A stretch of 64,000 bases of DNA from Nocardia sp. XZ_19_385. Lineage in GTDB: Bacteria > Actinomycetota > Actinomycetes > Mycobacteriales > Mycobacteriaceae. Position 1 is the stretch's first letter. Every line of letters starts with the position of its first letter. The notes under the pieces were generated by a model, which did not search any database, was not told where the DNA came from, and saw nothing but the letters and a program-made list of their open reading frames with translations. Where the stretch lies: the NCBI RefSeq assembly GCF_015355755.1, contig NZ_JACVEE010000002.1, forward strand, positions 868,001 through 932,000, given 5' to 3'. Below, one piece after another: positions 51,089-60,138 of the stretch. The position numbers were made by a program, and so were the translations under genes.

Positions 51089-52276
51089 ATGAGCGGCAAG
51101 ATCGATGTGGTTGTGATCGGCGGCGGGTACGCCGGAGTCATGGCGGCCAACCGCCTCACCCAGCGCGACGACGTGACCGTGACGCTGATCAACCCGCGGG
51201 CGACCTTCGTCGAGCGAATCCGGTTGCACCAGTTGGTGAGTGGAACGCACAGCGCGGTCGCCGAGTACAGCAAGGTGCTGAACGAGCGGGTGCGGCTGGT
51301 GGTCGACACCGTCACGCGGATCGATGCGGCCGGACGCTCGGTGACATTGCAGGACGGCGGCACGCTCGGCTACGACTACCTGGTCTACGCGGTCGGCAGC
51401 GGCACTGCCGATCCGGGCGTGCCCGGTGCGGCCGAATTCGCTTACCCACTGGGTAGTTTCGAGCAGGCCGAGCGTTTGCGCACGGCACTGGACGCCGCAC
51501 CGGCGCAGGCCGCGGTGACCGTGGTCGGGGCCGGGCCGTCCGGTATCGAGACGGCCGCGGAGCTGGCCGAGCAGGGCCGCACGGTGACGCTGGTGTGTGG
51601 CGGAGTGCTCGGGCCCTACCTGCACCCGCGCGGCCGGCGCACGATCGCCAAGCGGATGGCCAAGCTCGGGGTGACCGTGCTCGAAGGCGGCGGCGCGAAG
51701 GTGACCGGCGTGACGCGCGCTGCCGTGCGGCTGGCCGACGGCCGTGAACTGCCGAGCGCGGTGACCATCTGGACCGCGGGCTTCGGCGTGCCGGACCTGG
51801 CGCAGCGCAGCGGCCTGAGCACCGACGCGGCGGGCCGTCTGCGCACAGACGAGACGCTGACCAGCATCGACGACGAGCGCATCATCGCCGCCGGCGATTC
51901 GGCGGCGCCCTCGGATCTGCCGTTCCGGATGGGCTGCCAGTCCGCGGTGCAGACCGGACCGCAGGCCGCCGAGACAGTGCTGAGCCGGATCGCGGGCGAC
52001 GAGCCGTCGACCATCGACGTCGGTTTCGCGGGGCAGTGCATCAGCCTGGGCCGGCGGGCGGGCATCTTCCAGTTCTCGTCCAAGGACGACCAGGCGAACA
52101 AGCACTACCTCGGCGGTCGTCCCGGCGCGCTGCTGAAGGAGACGGTCTGCTGGAGCACCGTCTGGCAGCTGAGCTACGAGGCCCGCAAGCCCGGTGCGCG
52201 CACCTGGTGGTCGAAGGACGAGAAGCGGCAGGAGCTGCTGCAGGCCGCGCGCGCCGAAGCGCCGGTCACCCGCTGA
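51089..52276 (+). CDS. NDH-2-like NAD(P)/FAD-dependent oxidoreductase, copy 1
   Basis: 395 residues. FAD site VVVIGGGYAGVMAANRL (6-22), NAD(P) site VTVVGAGPSGIETAAELAEQG, TIWTAGFGVPDLA and the second FAD contact IIAAGDSAAPSD. The fold is that of type II NADH dehydrogenases and AIF-like flavoproteins. No C-terminal membrane anchor is obvious; the C-terminus is KPGARTWWSKDEKRQELLQ. AGAGGAGAG lies 6-14 bases before the ATG. Preceded by an ECF41-type promoter; ECF41 regulons often contain such oxidoreductases. A close tandem copy follows 29 bases later. Confidence 0.9.
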   Translation: MSGKIDVVVIGGGYAGVMAANRLTQRDDVTVTLINPRATFVERIRLHQLVSGTHSAVAEYSKVLNERVRLVVDTVTRIDAAGRSVTLQDGGTLGYDYLVYAVGSGTADPGVPGAAEFAYPLGSFEQAERLRTALDAAPAQAAVTVVGAGPSGIETAAELAEQGRTVTLVCGGVLGPYLHPRGRRTIAKRMAKLGVTVLEGGGAKVTGVTRAAVRLADGRELPSAVTIWTAGFGVPDLAQRSGLSTDAAGRLRTDETLTSIDDERIIAAGDSAAPSDLPFRMGCQSAVQTGPQAAETVLSRIAGDEPSTIDVGFAGQCISLGRRAGIFQFSSKDDQANKHYLGGRPGALLKETVCWSTVWQLSYEARKPGARTWWSKDEKRQELLQAARAEAPVTR

Positions 52277-52305
52277 ATCCGAGCATCGTGAATCGAGGAA
52301 AAGCC

Positions 52306-53445
52306 ATGTCCGAGAACATCTCCGTGGTTGTGATCGGCGGCGGATACGCCGGCGTCCTGGCCGCCAACCGCCTCACCCAGCGCGACAACGTCGCCGTGAC
52401 GCTGATCAACCCGCGCTCGGATTTCGTCGAGCGCATCCGGCTGCACCAGCTGGTGGGCGGGTCCGACGACGCGGTCGTCGACTTCAAAGATTTACTGTCC
52501 GAACGCATTCGACTGGTCGTCGACACCGTGACCGACATCGACGCGGCGGGCCGCACCGTGACGCTGGCGACCGGCGACACCCTGCGCTACGACTACCTGA
52601 TCTACGCGGTCGGCAGCGGCAGCGCCGACCCACAGGTGCCGGGGGCGGCCGAATTCGCCTACCCCATAGCCAGTTTCGAGGAGGCGCAGCGCTTGCGTCC
52701 GGCCGTCGAAGCCTTGTCGGCCGCGGGCGTGGTGACCGTGGTCGGATCCGGCCCCACCGGCATCGAGACCGCCGCCGAATTGGCCGAACAGGGGCGCCAG
52801 GTGACCCTGGTGTGCGGCACCATCCTCGGCCCCTACCTGCACCCGCGCGGCCGCCGCTCGGTCACCAAACGGCTGACCGCACTCGGAGTACGAATCCTGG
52901 AAGGCTCCGACGCGAAGGTGACCGCCGTGACCCGCGATTCGGTGCGACTCGGCGACGGCCGCGCACTGCCGAGCGCGCTGACCATCTGGACCGCCGGCTT
53001 CGGCGTGCCGGATCTGGCGCGGCGCAGCGGCCTGAGCACCGACACCCTGGGACGTCTGCTCACCGACGAAACCCTGACCAGCCTCGACGACGAGCGCATC
53101 CTCGCGGCGGGTGATTCGGCGGCACCCTCGAACCTGCCGTTCCGGATGAGCTGCCAGGCCGCCACGCGAATCGGCGCGCACGCCGCCGACACCGTGCTGC
53201 ACCGCATCGCGAACGAGCAACCCGCACCCATCAACCTGGGCTTCATCGGCCAGTGCATCAGCCTGGGCCGCCGCGCCGGCATCTTCCAGTTCTCGTCCAA
53301 GGACGACACCGCGAAGCGCTGGTACCTCGGCGGCGGCGTGGCCGCGAAGGTCAGAGGCAACCAAACCCGGCTCGCTGACCTGGGTCAAGGACGACAACCG
53401 TCGTCGGCTGGTGCAGGCCAACGGTTCCCCGGCAGCCCGGGTTGA
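52306..53445 (+). CDS. NDH-2-like oxidoreductase, copy 2, with a frameshifted C-terminus
   Basis: 379 residues as read, closely similar to copy 1 throughout (VVVIGGGYAGVLAANRL, VTVVGSGPTGIETAAELAEQG, TIWTAGFGVPDLARRS). The last 27 residues are unrelated to copy 1. A different frame restores a matching tail (KPGSLTWVKDDNRRRLVQ) ending at 53470. Compared with copy 1 about 35 bases are missing near 53358-53362, which shifts the frame. The FAD and NAD(P) domains are intact, so the protein may still fold, but the conserved C-terminal region is lost. It may equally be a recent inactivation. Confidence 0.82.
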   Translation: MSENISVVVIGGGYAGVLAANRLTQRDNVAVTLINPRSDFVERIRLHQLVGGSDDAVVDFKDLLSERIRLVVDTVTDIDAAGRTVTLATGDTLRYDYLIYAVGSGSADPQVPGAAEFAYPIASFEEAQRLRPAVEALSAAGVVTVVGSGPTGIETAAELAEQGRQVTLVCGTILGPYLHPRGRRSVTKRLTALGVRILEGSDAKVTAVTRDSVRLGDGRALPSALTIWTAGFGVPDLARRSGLSTDTLGRLLTDETLTSLDDERILAAGDSAAPSNLPFRMSCQAATRIGAHAADTVLHRIANEQPAPINLGFIGQCISLGRRAGIFQFSSKDDTAKRWYLGGGVAAKVRGNQTRLADLGQGRQPSSAGAGQRFPGSPG

Positions 53446-53567
53446 GCAGGGCGTAGCACACAATCCGTAACACCCGCGTGTCCTGAGACGACAGCATCCG
53501 TGACACATGGCCCGTCGGGGGGCCTGTCCATTTCTTCTTGTCGCTTCATGAAATTGGGGATCAGGAC

Positions 53568-55247
53568 ATGGCTCTTCGCGAGTTCTTTGCGCGCCACCGC
53601 ATCGGTGTGGGCGTTGCCGCACCAGCAGTGCTCGGCGTGACGGCATTGGTTGCCGCCTCGTTCGCGCTGACATCCACACCGGAGACCCGGGATACGCGGC
53701 TGACCAGCTCGGTTACCGAGTGCCACGACATGGTGACCATCTCGGTCGCCGGTCGTAACGACACTCCGAATCCGCAGACCACCGCGATGCTGCTCGACGC
53801 CAACGGCAACCCGTTGCCGGCCGCGCTGTCGGGCGACCACCGCAGTGAGTGGGTGGATCCGGTGGTCAACGCACCGGCCGGACAAGTCGACCCGGGCTCG
53901 TATCGCGCGGTGTATGTCGCGTATCCGGCGAACATGTCCAGCTATGAGGACTCGGTGAACGCCGGTGTAGCGAACACCAAGCAAGTCATGCGGGAGATCG
54001 CCCAGGCGTGCCCCGACACCCGCTTCTCCATCGTCGGTTACAGCGAGGGCGCGGATGTCGTGCGCCGGGTCGCGATGGAGGTCGGCAACCAGGAGGCCGA
54101 CAAGGACGGCAAGTACGGGATCGTCAACCCGGACGACGTGGTCGGCGTGGTCATCCTGGCCGACCCGGGCCGCTCGGCCGGCGACGGCACCTTCATCGGC
54201 GCCAAGGATCCGAACAACCCGGACAACTTCGACCAGAAGTACAACGGCAAGCCGATCTCGGGCCAGGGCGTCATGCAAGGCACCGGCGGCGGCTTCGGCA
54301 AGCTGAACGGCAAAATCGCCTCGTTCTGTTCCGAGGGTGACCTGACTTGTGCCGCACCGCAGAACATTTCGCTGCTGCAGCTGGCCGCCAACGTCGGTCG
54401 GCAGATCAATGTGGACAACCTGGAACGGGACGGGCTGACCCCGGCGACCGGCCAGAATGTCGCCGAGGTGCTGGGCCGGATCGCGATGACGGCGTTCGCC
54501 GATATCGCGGCGCAGCCGAACTGGATGGCGAGCGACGAGACGTTCCTGACTGTGCTGCTGCGGGTTTCGGATCCGGCCTACAAGCCGGGGACGCACACCC
54601 CCAAGGCGACACCGGTGAAGTCGGAGATCTCGACCGACGAGATGTCGCCGCTGGCTTACCTGCCGCAGAAGGTGCTCAACGAGATCATCGGCCTGATCGT
54701 GACCAACCAGAACACGATCCCCGTCGTCATGAGCGACCCGTACAAGCTCACCCTCGGCCCGAACCACACCGGTCATCACTTCGACTACTGGAAGAACGCT
54801 GATCCGCAGAACGGCAAGCCGCTGACCTCCGCCGAGTACGCGGCCGCGTGGCTGACGCACCTGGCGAAGCAGGCGCAGGCCGGTGAGCCGGTGGACAAGA
54901 CGGCCACGCCGAAGACCGAGGACGTCCAGGCGATGTACAAGGCGGTCGACGAGTCGAAGGCGCCGAAGACCACCACCCCGGCGGCGACCTCGACCAGCAC
55001 CACGACGACGACCACGAAGTCCGATGCGGCCGTAGCGTCGACGACCCAGGCGCCGACCACCACGTCGTCCGGGACCTCGAGCTCGACCACCGCGCCGAGC
55101 TCCACCACCACGGCCCCGACGACCACCGAGGCTCCCAAGCCGACGACCGTCGCGCCGACCACCACCGCGGCGCCGACCACCACGGTCGCGCCCACCACTA
55201 CGACGACCACGGAATCGGCCGCGCCGACCACCACCGAGTCGAAGTAG
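53568..55247 (+). CDS. Cutinase-family secreted or cell-wall hydrolase with a Ser/Thr-rich tail
   Basis: 559 residues. An N-terminal membrane segment or signal anchor (VGVAAPAVLGVTALVAASFAL, about 14-34) precedes the cutinase domain: the nucleophile in IVGYSEGADVVRR, the acidic residue in SFCSEGDLTC, and a distant His in LGPNHTGHHFDYW. The C-terminal 85 residues are almost all Thr, Ser, Pro and Ala (TTTTTTES-type repeats), as in wall-spanning or O-mannosylated proteins. Cutinase-like proteins of this group act as lipases or phospholipases of the envelope. Strong terminator directly after. Confidence 0.87.
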   Translation: MALREFFARHRIGVGVAAPAVLGVTALVAASFALTSTPETRDTRLTSSVTECHDMVTISVAGRNDTPNPQTTAMLLDANGNPLPAALSGDHRSEWVDPVVNAPAGQVDPGSYRAVYVAYPANMSSYEDSVNAGVANTKQVMREIAQACPDTRFSIVGYSEGADVVRRVAMEVGNQEADKDGKYGIVNPDDVVGVVILADPGRSAGDGTFIGAKDPNNPDNFDQKYNGKPISGQGVMQGTGGGFGKLNGKIASFCSEGDLTCAAPQNISLLQLAANVGRQINVDNLERDGLTPATGQNVAEVLGRIAMTAFADIAAQPNWMASDETFLTVLLRVSDPAYKPGTHTPKATPVKSEISTDEMSPLAYLPQKVLNEIIGLIVTNQNTIPVVMSDPYKLTLGPNHTGHHFDYWKNADPQNGKPLTSAEYAAAWLTHLAKQAQAGEPVDKTATPKTEDVQAMYKAVDESKAPKTTTPAATSTSTTTTTTKSDAAVASTTQAPTTTSSGTSSSTTAPSSTTTAPTTTEAPKPTTVAPTTTAAPTTTVAPTTTTTTESAAPTTTESK

Positions 55248-55264
55248 CAACCACCGCACGACAA

Positions 55265-55300
55265 CGAACCGGCCGGATGCCTATCCGGCCGGTTCGTTTT
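55265..55300 (+). terminator. Rho-independent terminator of the cutinase-like gene
   Basis: A 14-bp perfect stem CGAACCGGCCGGAT / ATCCGGCCGGTTCG around a GCCT loop (55265-55296), followed by TTTT (55297-55300). Confidence 0.9.
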
Positions 55301-55483
55301 GCGTTCGGTGTCACGCGGTGACCGAGCTCATCTCCGGGCCGGTTTCCGCACCCTGGGCGCGCCGCCTCCCGAGCGCGGCCCGATTCCGCGTTGCAATGAC
55401 CCTGACCTGCGGAAATTGGGGCATGGCGTCAAGTCCCGAAACAGCTACGCTGCGTTGACTTCTGCTTCACGATAGGGACATCG

Positions 55484-56377
55484 ATGCTGGAACGGCTGGA
55501 ACTGGAGGCGTTTCTGACGCTCGCCGAGGAACTGCACTTCGGCCGCACCGCCGAACGGCTGCATGTGACGACGAGCCGGGTCAGCCAGACCATTCGCCAG
55601 CTCGAACGCCGGATCGGCGCACCGCTGTTCGAACGCTCCAGCCGCAGGGTCGTGCTGACGGTCGTCGGCAAGCAGTTGCGGGATGAGCTGCGGCCCGCCT
55701 ATGACCAGATCGCGGCCGGGGTGGCGGCCGCCAGCAGCGGGAACCTGCTCATCCGGACGCTCACGGTCGGCTTCTCCGCGCCCTGGTGCGGAAACCTGAT
55801 CATCAAGTCCGCCAAGGTCTTCCGGGACCGCTACCCCGGCAGCGTGGTGACCGTCGAGGAGATCCAGCTGACCGACCCGCTCGGCCGGATGCGTTCTGGC
55901 GCAGTCGATTTGCAGCTGACCGAGTTCCCGATCTCGGAACCCGACATCAGCACCGGGCCGATCATCTTCTCCGAACCCCGCAGCCTGATGGTGCCCGCGG
56001 ACCATCCGTTCGCGAGCCGGGACTCGGTATCGCTGGAGGATCTCGCCGACACCACGCTGATCACCATCAACAGCGAAGCCGTCCCACGCTATTGGATGGA
56101 CTACTACTTTCCGCGCCGCACCCCGTCCGGCCGCCCGATCCCGCAGGGGCCCGCGGCGGTGTACTGGCCGGAGGTGCTGGTGCATGTCAGCCAGGGGGCC
56201 GGCGTCAGCACGGTCTCGGCGGCCGCCGAACAGTTCCACACCCGCCCGGGCATGGCCTTCGTCCCCTTCCGCGACGCCCCGCCGATCGACTACGGCCTGA
56301 TGTGGCCCACCGCGCATAAGAACCCGCTGGTCCGCCCCTTCATCGAAACCATCAGGGAGCTGGCCGATTCGGCCTGA
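55484..56377 (+). CDS. LysR-family transcriptional regulator
   Basis: 297 residues. The N-terminal winged helix is typical: LERLELEAFLTLAEELHFGR, RTAERLHVTTSRVSQTIRQL and RRIGAPLFERSSRRVVLT. A periplasmic-binding-like effector domain follows (about 90-295). The inducer is not known. LysR genes usually control a divergent neighbour, but here the upstream gene is the cutinase-like protein in the same direction, and the downstream transporter and methyltransferase genes are also codirectional and may be targets. Confidence 0.92.
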   Translation: MLERLELEAFLTLAEELHFGRTAERLHVTTSRVSQTIRQLERRIGAPLFERSSRRVVLTVVGKQLRDELRPAYDQIAAGVAAASSGNLLIRTLTVGFSAPWCGNLIIKSAKVFRDRYPGSVVTVEEIQLTDPLGRMRSGAVDLQLTEFPISEPDISTGPIIFSEPRSLMVPADHPFASRDSVSLEDLADTTLITINSEAVPRYWMDYYFPRRTPSGRPIPQGPAAVYWPEVLVHVSQGAGVSTVSAAAEQFHTRPGMAFVPFRDAPPIDYGLMWPTAHKNPLVRPFIETIRELADSA

Positions 56378-56466
56378 GCCACGCCGCCGCAGGCCCCCGG
56401 AATTCACTGTGTCGGATCATCGGATCTTTGGTTAGGCTGCGGGGTGGATCGCAGAGGAGAAAGCCG

Positions 56467-57399
56467 ATGACCAGGCGTGGATGGGTGCTGTTTCTCGCGA
56501 TGGGGGCCATCTGGGGTGTCCCGTACGCGATGATCCGGATCGCGGTCGAGGATTTCGATCCGTTCGTGGTGGCGTTCGCGCGCACGCTGATCGGCGGGCT
56601 GATCTTGCTGCCGATCGCGCTGTATACGAAAGCGCTGATGCCGGTGCTGCGGCGGTGGAAACCGTTGCTGGCCTACACCCTGGTGGAAATCACCGGGCCC
56701 TGGTTCCTGATCGGCTACGCGGAGACCACGCTGAACAGCTCCACCGTGGGGCTGCTGATCGCGGCGGTGCCGTTGATCGCGGTGGTGATGGTGGCCACCA
56801 TGGGGCACGAAACCTTCGATAGGCGAAGGGTTCTCGGGCTGATCGTCGGCTTCGGCGGGGTCGCCACCCTGGTCGGTCTCGATGTCGATCTGTCCAACCC
56901 GGCGGCGATCGGCGCGATCGGACTGACCGCCATCGGTTACGCGCTCGGGCCGATCATCATCACCCGCTCGCTGGCCGATCTGCCGCCGATGGGCGTGGTC
57001 ACCGCGTCGCTGATCCTGGCCGCGATCATCTACGCGCCGATGGCGGCGCTGCGCTGGCCCGATCACTACCCCGCCGACGCCAGCTGGTCGGTGCTGGGCC
57101 TGGCAGTCCTCTGCACATCGCTGGCGTTCCTCGTATTCTTCGCCCTGATCAGCGAAGTCGGCCCGTCCCGCGCCACCGTGATCACCTACATCAACCCGGC
57201 CGTCGCGATCCTGCTCGGTGTCACCGCGCTGAACGAACCGCTGACCGCAGGCATGGCCATCGGCTTTCCGCTGGTCATCCTCGGTTCGATTCTCGGCACC
57301 GCCCGCTCGCGCGGCGCCGAACCCAAGACCGAAGCCCCGGTGGCGGTCCCGTGTGCCGATGTGCCGGTACCGCCCGGCGCCTATGATGAGCGCCGATGA
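56467..57399 (+). CDS. EamA/DMT-family transporter
   Basis: 310 residues, ten membrane segments in two EamA repeats (GWVLFLAMGAIWGVPYAMI at the start; repeat 2 begins near GAIGLTAIGYALGPIIIT). ALNEPLTAGMAIGFPLVILG is the conserved end of the second repeat. Members export small metabolites or amino acids. GAGGAG precedes ATG 56467 by 6-11 bases. The stop overlaps the next start by 4 bases (ATGA), so it is coupled to the methyltransferase. Confidence 0.9.
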   Translation: MTRRGWVLFLAMGAIWGVPYAMIRIAVEDFDPFVVAFARTLIGGLILLPIALYTKALMPVLRRWKPLLAYTLVEITGPWFLIGYAETTLNSSTVGLLIAAVPLIAVVMVATMGHETFDRRRVLGLIVGFGGVATLVGLDVDLSNPAAIGAIGLTAIGYALGPIIITRSLADLPPMGVVTASLILAAIIYAPMAALRWPDHYPADASWSVLGLAVLCTSLAFLVFFALISEVGPSRATVITYINPAVAILLGVTALNEPLTAGMAIGFPLVILGSILGTARSRGAEPKTEAPVAVPCADVPVPPGAYDERR

Positions 57400-58022
57400 A
57401 CGATATCGCCGCGATCGGTGCGGCCTATGACGAAATCGCCGAGCTCTACGACGAACTGGTGCGGCAGCCGCTCTACGGCACACCGTTCGACGACGCGATG
57501 CTGGCCGCCTTCGCCGCGCTGGTCGGCTCCGGCGGCGCGGTCGCCGATATCGGTTGCGGTCAGGGCCGCATCGCCGCGCAACTGGCCGAATCGGGCCTGG
57601 ACGTGCGCGGAATCGACCTCTCCCGACGCCTGCTCGCCATGGCGCGCACCGAATTCCCGCACCTGCGTTTCGACGAAGGCAGCATGGAGGAACTCGACTT
57701 CGGTGCTGCCACCCTCGACGGCCTCGTCGCCTGGTATTCGATGATCCATCTGCCGCCCGAGCGGATTCCCGGGGTGTTGGCCGAGTTTCATCGGGTACTC
57801 CGAACGGGAGGGCACGCCTTGTTCGCCTTCCAGGCGACGGACGGTTGTGAAGTGGTGGAACCGTTCGATCACAAGGTGATTCGCGCGTACCGCTGGTCGC
57901 CGGAACGGCTTGCCGAGCTGTTGCGCGAGAGCGGGTTCGAGGTACTCGCGCGGATGGTCCGGGAACCCGGACCCGGCGAGCGGTTCGAGCAGGCTTACGT
58001 GTTGTGCTGCAAGCCACGATAA
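57396..58022 (+). CDS. Class I SAM-dependent methyltransferase
   Basis: 208 residues. Motif I VADIGCGQGRIAAQLAESG binds SAM; GIDLSRRLLAMAR and FDEGSMEELDF follow; post-I and motif IV are LDGLVAWYSMIHLPPERI, and a terminal methyltransferase type 11 pattern is complete. The substrate is unknown. It starts inside the end of the transporter gene, which suggests that the two act on the same compound. Confidence 0.9.
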   Translation: MNDIAAIGAAYDEIAELYDELVRQPLYGTPFDDAMLAAFAALVGSGGAVADIGCGQGRIAAQLAESGLDVRGIDLSRRLLAMARTEFPHLRFDEGSMEELDFGAATLDGLVAWYSMIHLPPERIPGVLAEFHRVLRTGGHALFAFQATDGCEVVEPFDHKVIRAYRWSPERLAELLRESGFEVLARMVREPGPGERFEQAYVLCCKPR

Positions 58023-58131
58023 TTCGCCGTACACGAGGCCTACCGGCCGGGTAACTTTGGACTATCGCTCGTCCGACAACGTGGTCGATCCGTCACAAGA
58101 CTTCACCACTGTCGTCAGGGGGCGACGCTCC

Positions 58132-59481
58132 ATGGAGTTACTCTCACCGATCGATGCCATTTTCCTGCTCGCCGAATCCCGGGAACACCCGATGCACGTG
58201 GGCGGCCTGCAACTCTTCGAGGCGCCCGAGGACGCCGGGCCCGATTTCGCCCGGTCCGTCTACGAAAAAGTGCTGGCGCAACAGACGATCAGCCCCACCT
58301 TCCGGAAGCGGCCGGCCACCTGGCTCGGAGCACCGCAGCTGGGCTGGTCCGAAGATCCCGACGTCGAACTCGACTATCACGTAAGACGTTCCGCGCTACC
58401 CAGCCCCGGCACGTTCGCACAGCTGCTGGATCTGGCCTCCCGACTACACGGGCAGCTGCTGGACCGGCATCGTCCGCTGTGGGAGATCCGCGTGGTCGAA
58501 GGGCTGAACGACGGCCGGTTCGCTCTGTACACGAAAATGCACCACGCACTCATCGACGGCGTCGCCGCGCAGCGTCTGATGCAACGCACCCTCACCAGCG
58601 ATCCAGCCGCGCGCGAAGTCCGTGTGCCCTGGAATCTGCCGAAGCGCCAGCGTGATCCGAAGCCCGAAAGCTCGCGGCTCGGCGACGGTGCACGAAACCT
58701 GATGTCCGCCGCCAGCTTCGGCCCCAAGCTCGCGCGCGCCGCCCGCTCGGCGCTGCTGGAGCAGCAGTTGACCCTGCCGTTCGAAGCGCCGCGCACCATG
58801 CTCAATGTGCCGATCGGCGGCGCGCGCACCGTCGCGGTGCGGTCCTGGCCGCTGGAGCGGATCAAGCAGGTGAAGAAGGCGAGCGGAAAGACCATCAACG
58901 ATGTGGTGCTGGCCATGTCCTCCGGTGCGCTGCGCAGCTACCTGCTGGAACGAGACGCGTTGCCGGACAAGCCTTTGATCGCCATGGTGCCGATGAACCT
59001 GCGCGGCGAGGACGACACCGACACCAGCGGCAACAAGGTCTGCGCCGCGCTGTGCAACCTGGGCACCGACGTCGTCGACCCGCTGGCCCGGCTGGCGGTG
59101 ATCAGCGAATCGATGCACGACGTCAAGAACGTCTACCGGCAACTGTCCAGCACCCAGTCGATGGCGCTGTCCGCGCTGACGCTCAGCCCGATCGCGATGT
59201 CGCTGCTGCCCGCCCTGGTGCAGCGGACCTCGCCGGCGTTCAACGTTGTCATCTCGAATGTGCCGGGTGCGCGCGAACCGATGTATTTCAACGGCGCGCG
59301 GCTCGACGCCAGCTATCCGATGTCGATCCCGTTCGACGGGCAGGCCATGAACATCACCCTGACCACCACCGCCGAGAACCTGGACTTCGGTCTGGTCGGG
59401 TGCCGGCGCAGCGTGCCGGATATGCACCGGATTCTGGATCACCTGGAAAACGCACTGTCCGAGCTCGAAGACGCGATCTAG
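58132..59481 (+). CDS. WS/DGAT-type wax ester synthase/diacylglycerol acyltransferase
   Basis: 449 residues. The catalytic HHALIDG (137-143) lies in the first half; PLWEIRVVEGL, NDVVLAMSSGALR, PMNLRGEDD and NVVISNVPGAREPMYFNGARL are family landmarks. It esterifies acyl-CoA with diacylglycerol or fatty alcohol to make storage lipid, a common trait of Nocardia and mycobacteria, which have many copies. ATG 58132 has AGGGGG about 10-15 bases upstream; the open frame upstream (from 57910) overlaps the methyltransferase gene. Confidence 0.92.
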   Translation: MELLSPIDAIFLLAESREHPMHVGGLQLFEAPEDAGPDFARSVYEKVLAQQTISPTFRKRPATWLGAPQLGWSEDPDVELDYHVRRSALPSPGTFAQLLDLASRLHGQLLDRHRPLWEIRVVEGLNDGRFALYTKMHHALIDGVAAQRLMQRTLTSDPAAREVRVPWNLPKRQRDPKPESSRLGDGARNLMSAASFGPKLARAARSALLEQQLTLPFEAPRTMLNVPIGGARTVAVRSWPLERIKQVKKASGKTINDVVLAMSSGALRSYLLERDALPDKPLIAMVPMNLRGEDDTDTSGNKVCAALCNLGTDVVDPLARLAVISESMHDVKNVYRQLSSTQSMALSALTLSPIAMSLLPALVQRTSPAFNVVISNVPGAREPMYFNGARLDASYPMSIPFDGQAMNITLTTTAENLDFGLVGCRRSVPDMHRILDHLENALSELEDAI

Positions 59482-59537
59482 CACCGACACCCGAGAATCG
59501 GCTGGCCAGAGCCGCGAACGACTGCCAGGATGGCCTG

Positions 59538-60137
59538 GTGAGCGGTGATGTGCGGGTGTGTTTCGTCGGGGATTCCTTCGTGGCCGGAGTCGGCGATCCG
59601 CTGCTGCTGGGCTGGGCGGGCCGGCTCGGGCAGCGTGCGGTCGCCGACGGTGTCCAGCTCACCGCCTACAACCTGGGGGTGCGCCGCCAGACCTCGGCGG
59701 ATGTGCTGAGCCGGTTCGGCGCCGAATGCGAGCAGCGACTGCTCGCCGGGACCGATGCGCGCGTGGTGGTGTCGTTCGGGGTGAACGACACCACCCACGA
59801 GAACGGCGGGCCGCGGGTCGATCCGGAAGGGTCGGCGGTCAACCTCACGAAACTGCTCGAGCAGGCGGCCGCACAAGCGTGGCAGGTGTTGATGGTCGCG
59901 CCGCCGCCGATCAGCGACGCCGAGCAGAACGCGCGGACCGCCGAGCTCGATGAGCGGTTCGCGGAGATCTGCGCGTCGGCCGAGGTGCCGTATATCCAGG
60001 TCCATCAGGCACTTCTGGGCAGCGAAGTGTGGATGCGTGAGGTGCGCGACGGGGATGGGGCGCATCCCGGTGCCGCGGGGTATGACGTCCTCGCCGCCCT
60101 GGTGTTGCCCCATTGGCGGGAGTGGCTGTCGCGCTAG
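59538..60137 (+). CDS. GDSL/SGNH-family hydrolase
   Basis: 199 residues. Block I VCFVGDSFVAGVG holds the Ser; block III is VVVSFGVNDTTHENG with Asn; block V DGAHPGAAGYDVLA has the Asp-x-x-His pair. These enzymes are esterases or acyltransferases without a lid. No signal peptide. GTG 59538 is chosen by homology; a CCAGGATGG stretch lies 4-12 bases upstream. The gap to the WS/DGAT gene is 56 bases, and it converges on the monooxygenase gene with one base between. Confidence 0.85.
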   Translation: MSGDVRVCFVGDSFVAGVGDPLLLGWAGRLGQRAVADGVQLTAYNLGVRRQTSADVLSRFGAECEQRLLAGTDARVVVSFGVNDTTHENGGPRVDPEGSAVNLTKLLEQAAAQAWQVLMVAPPPISDAEQNARTAELDERFAEICASAEVPYIQVHQALLGSEVWMREVRDGDGAHPGAAGYDVLAALVLPHWREWLSR

Positions 60138-60138
60138 T

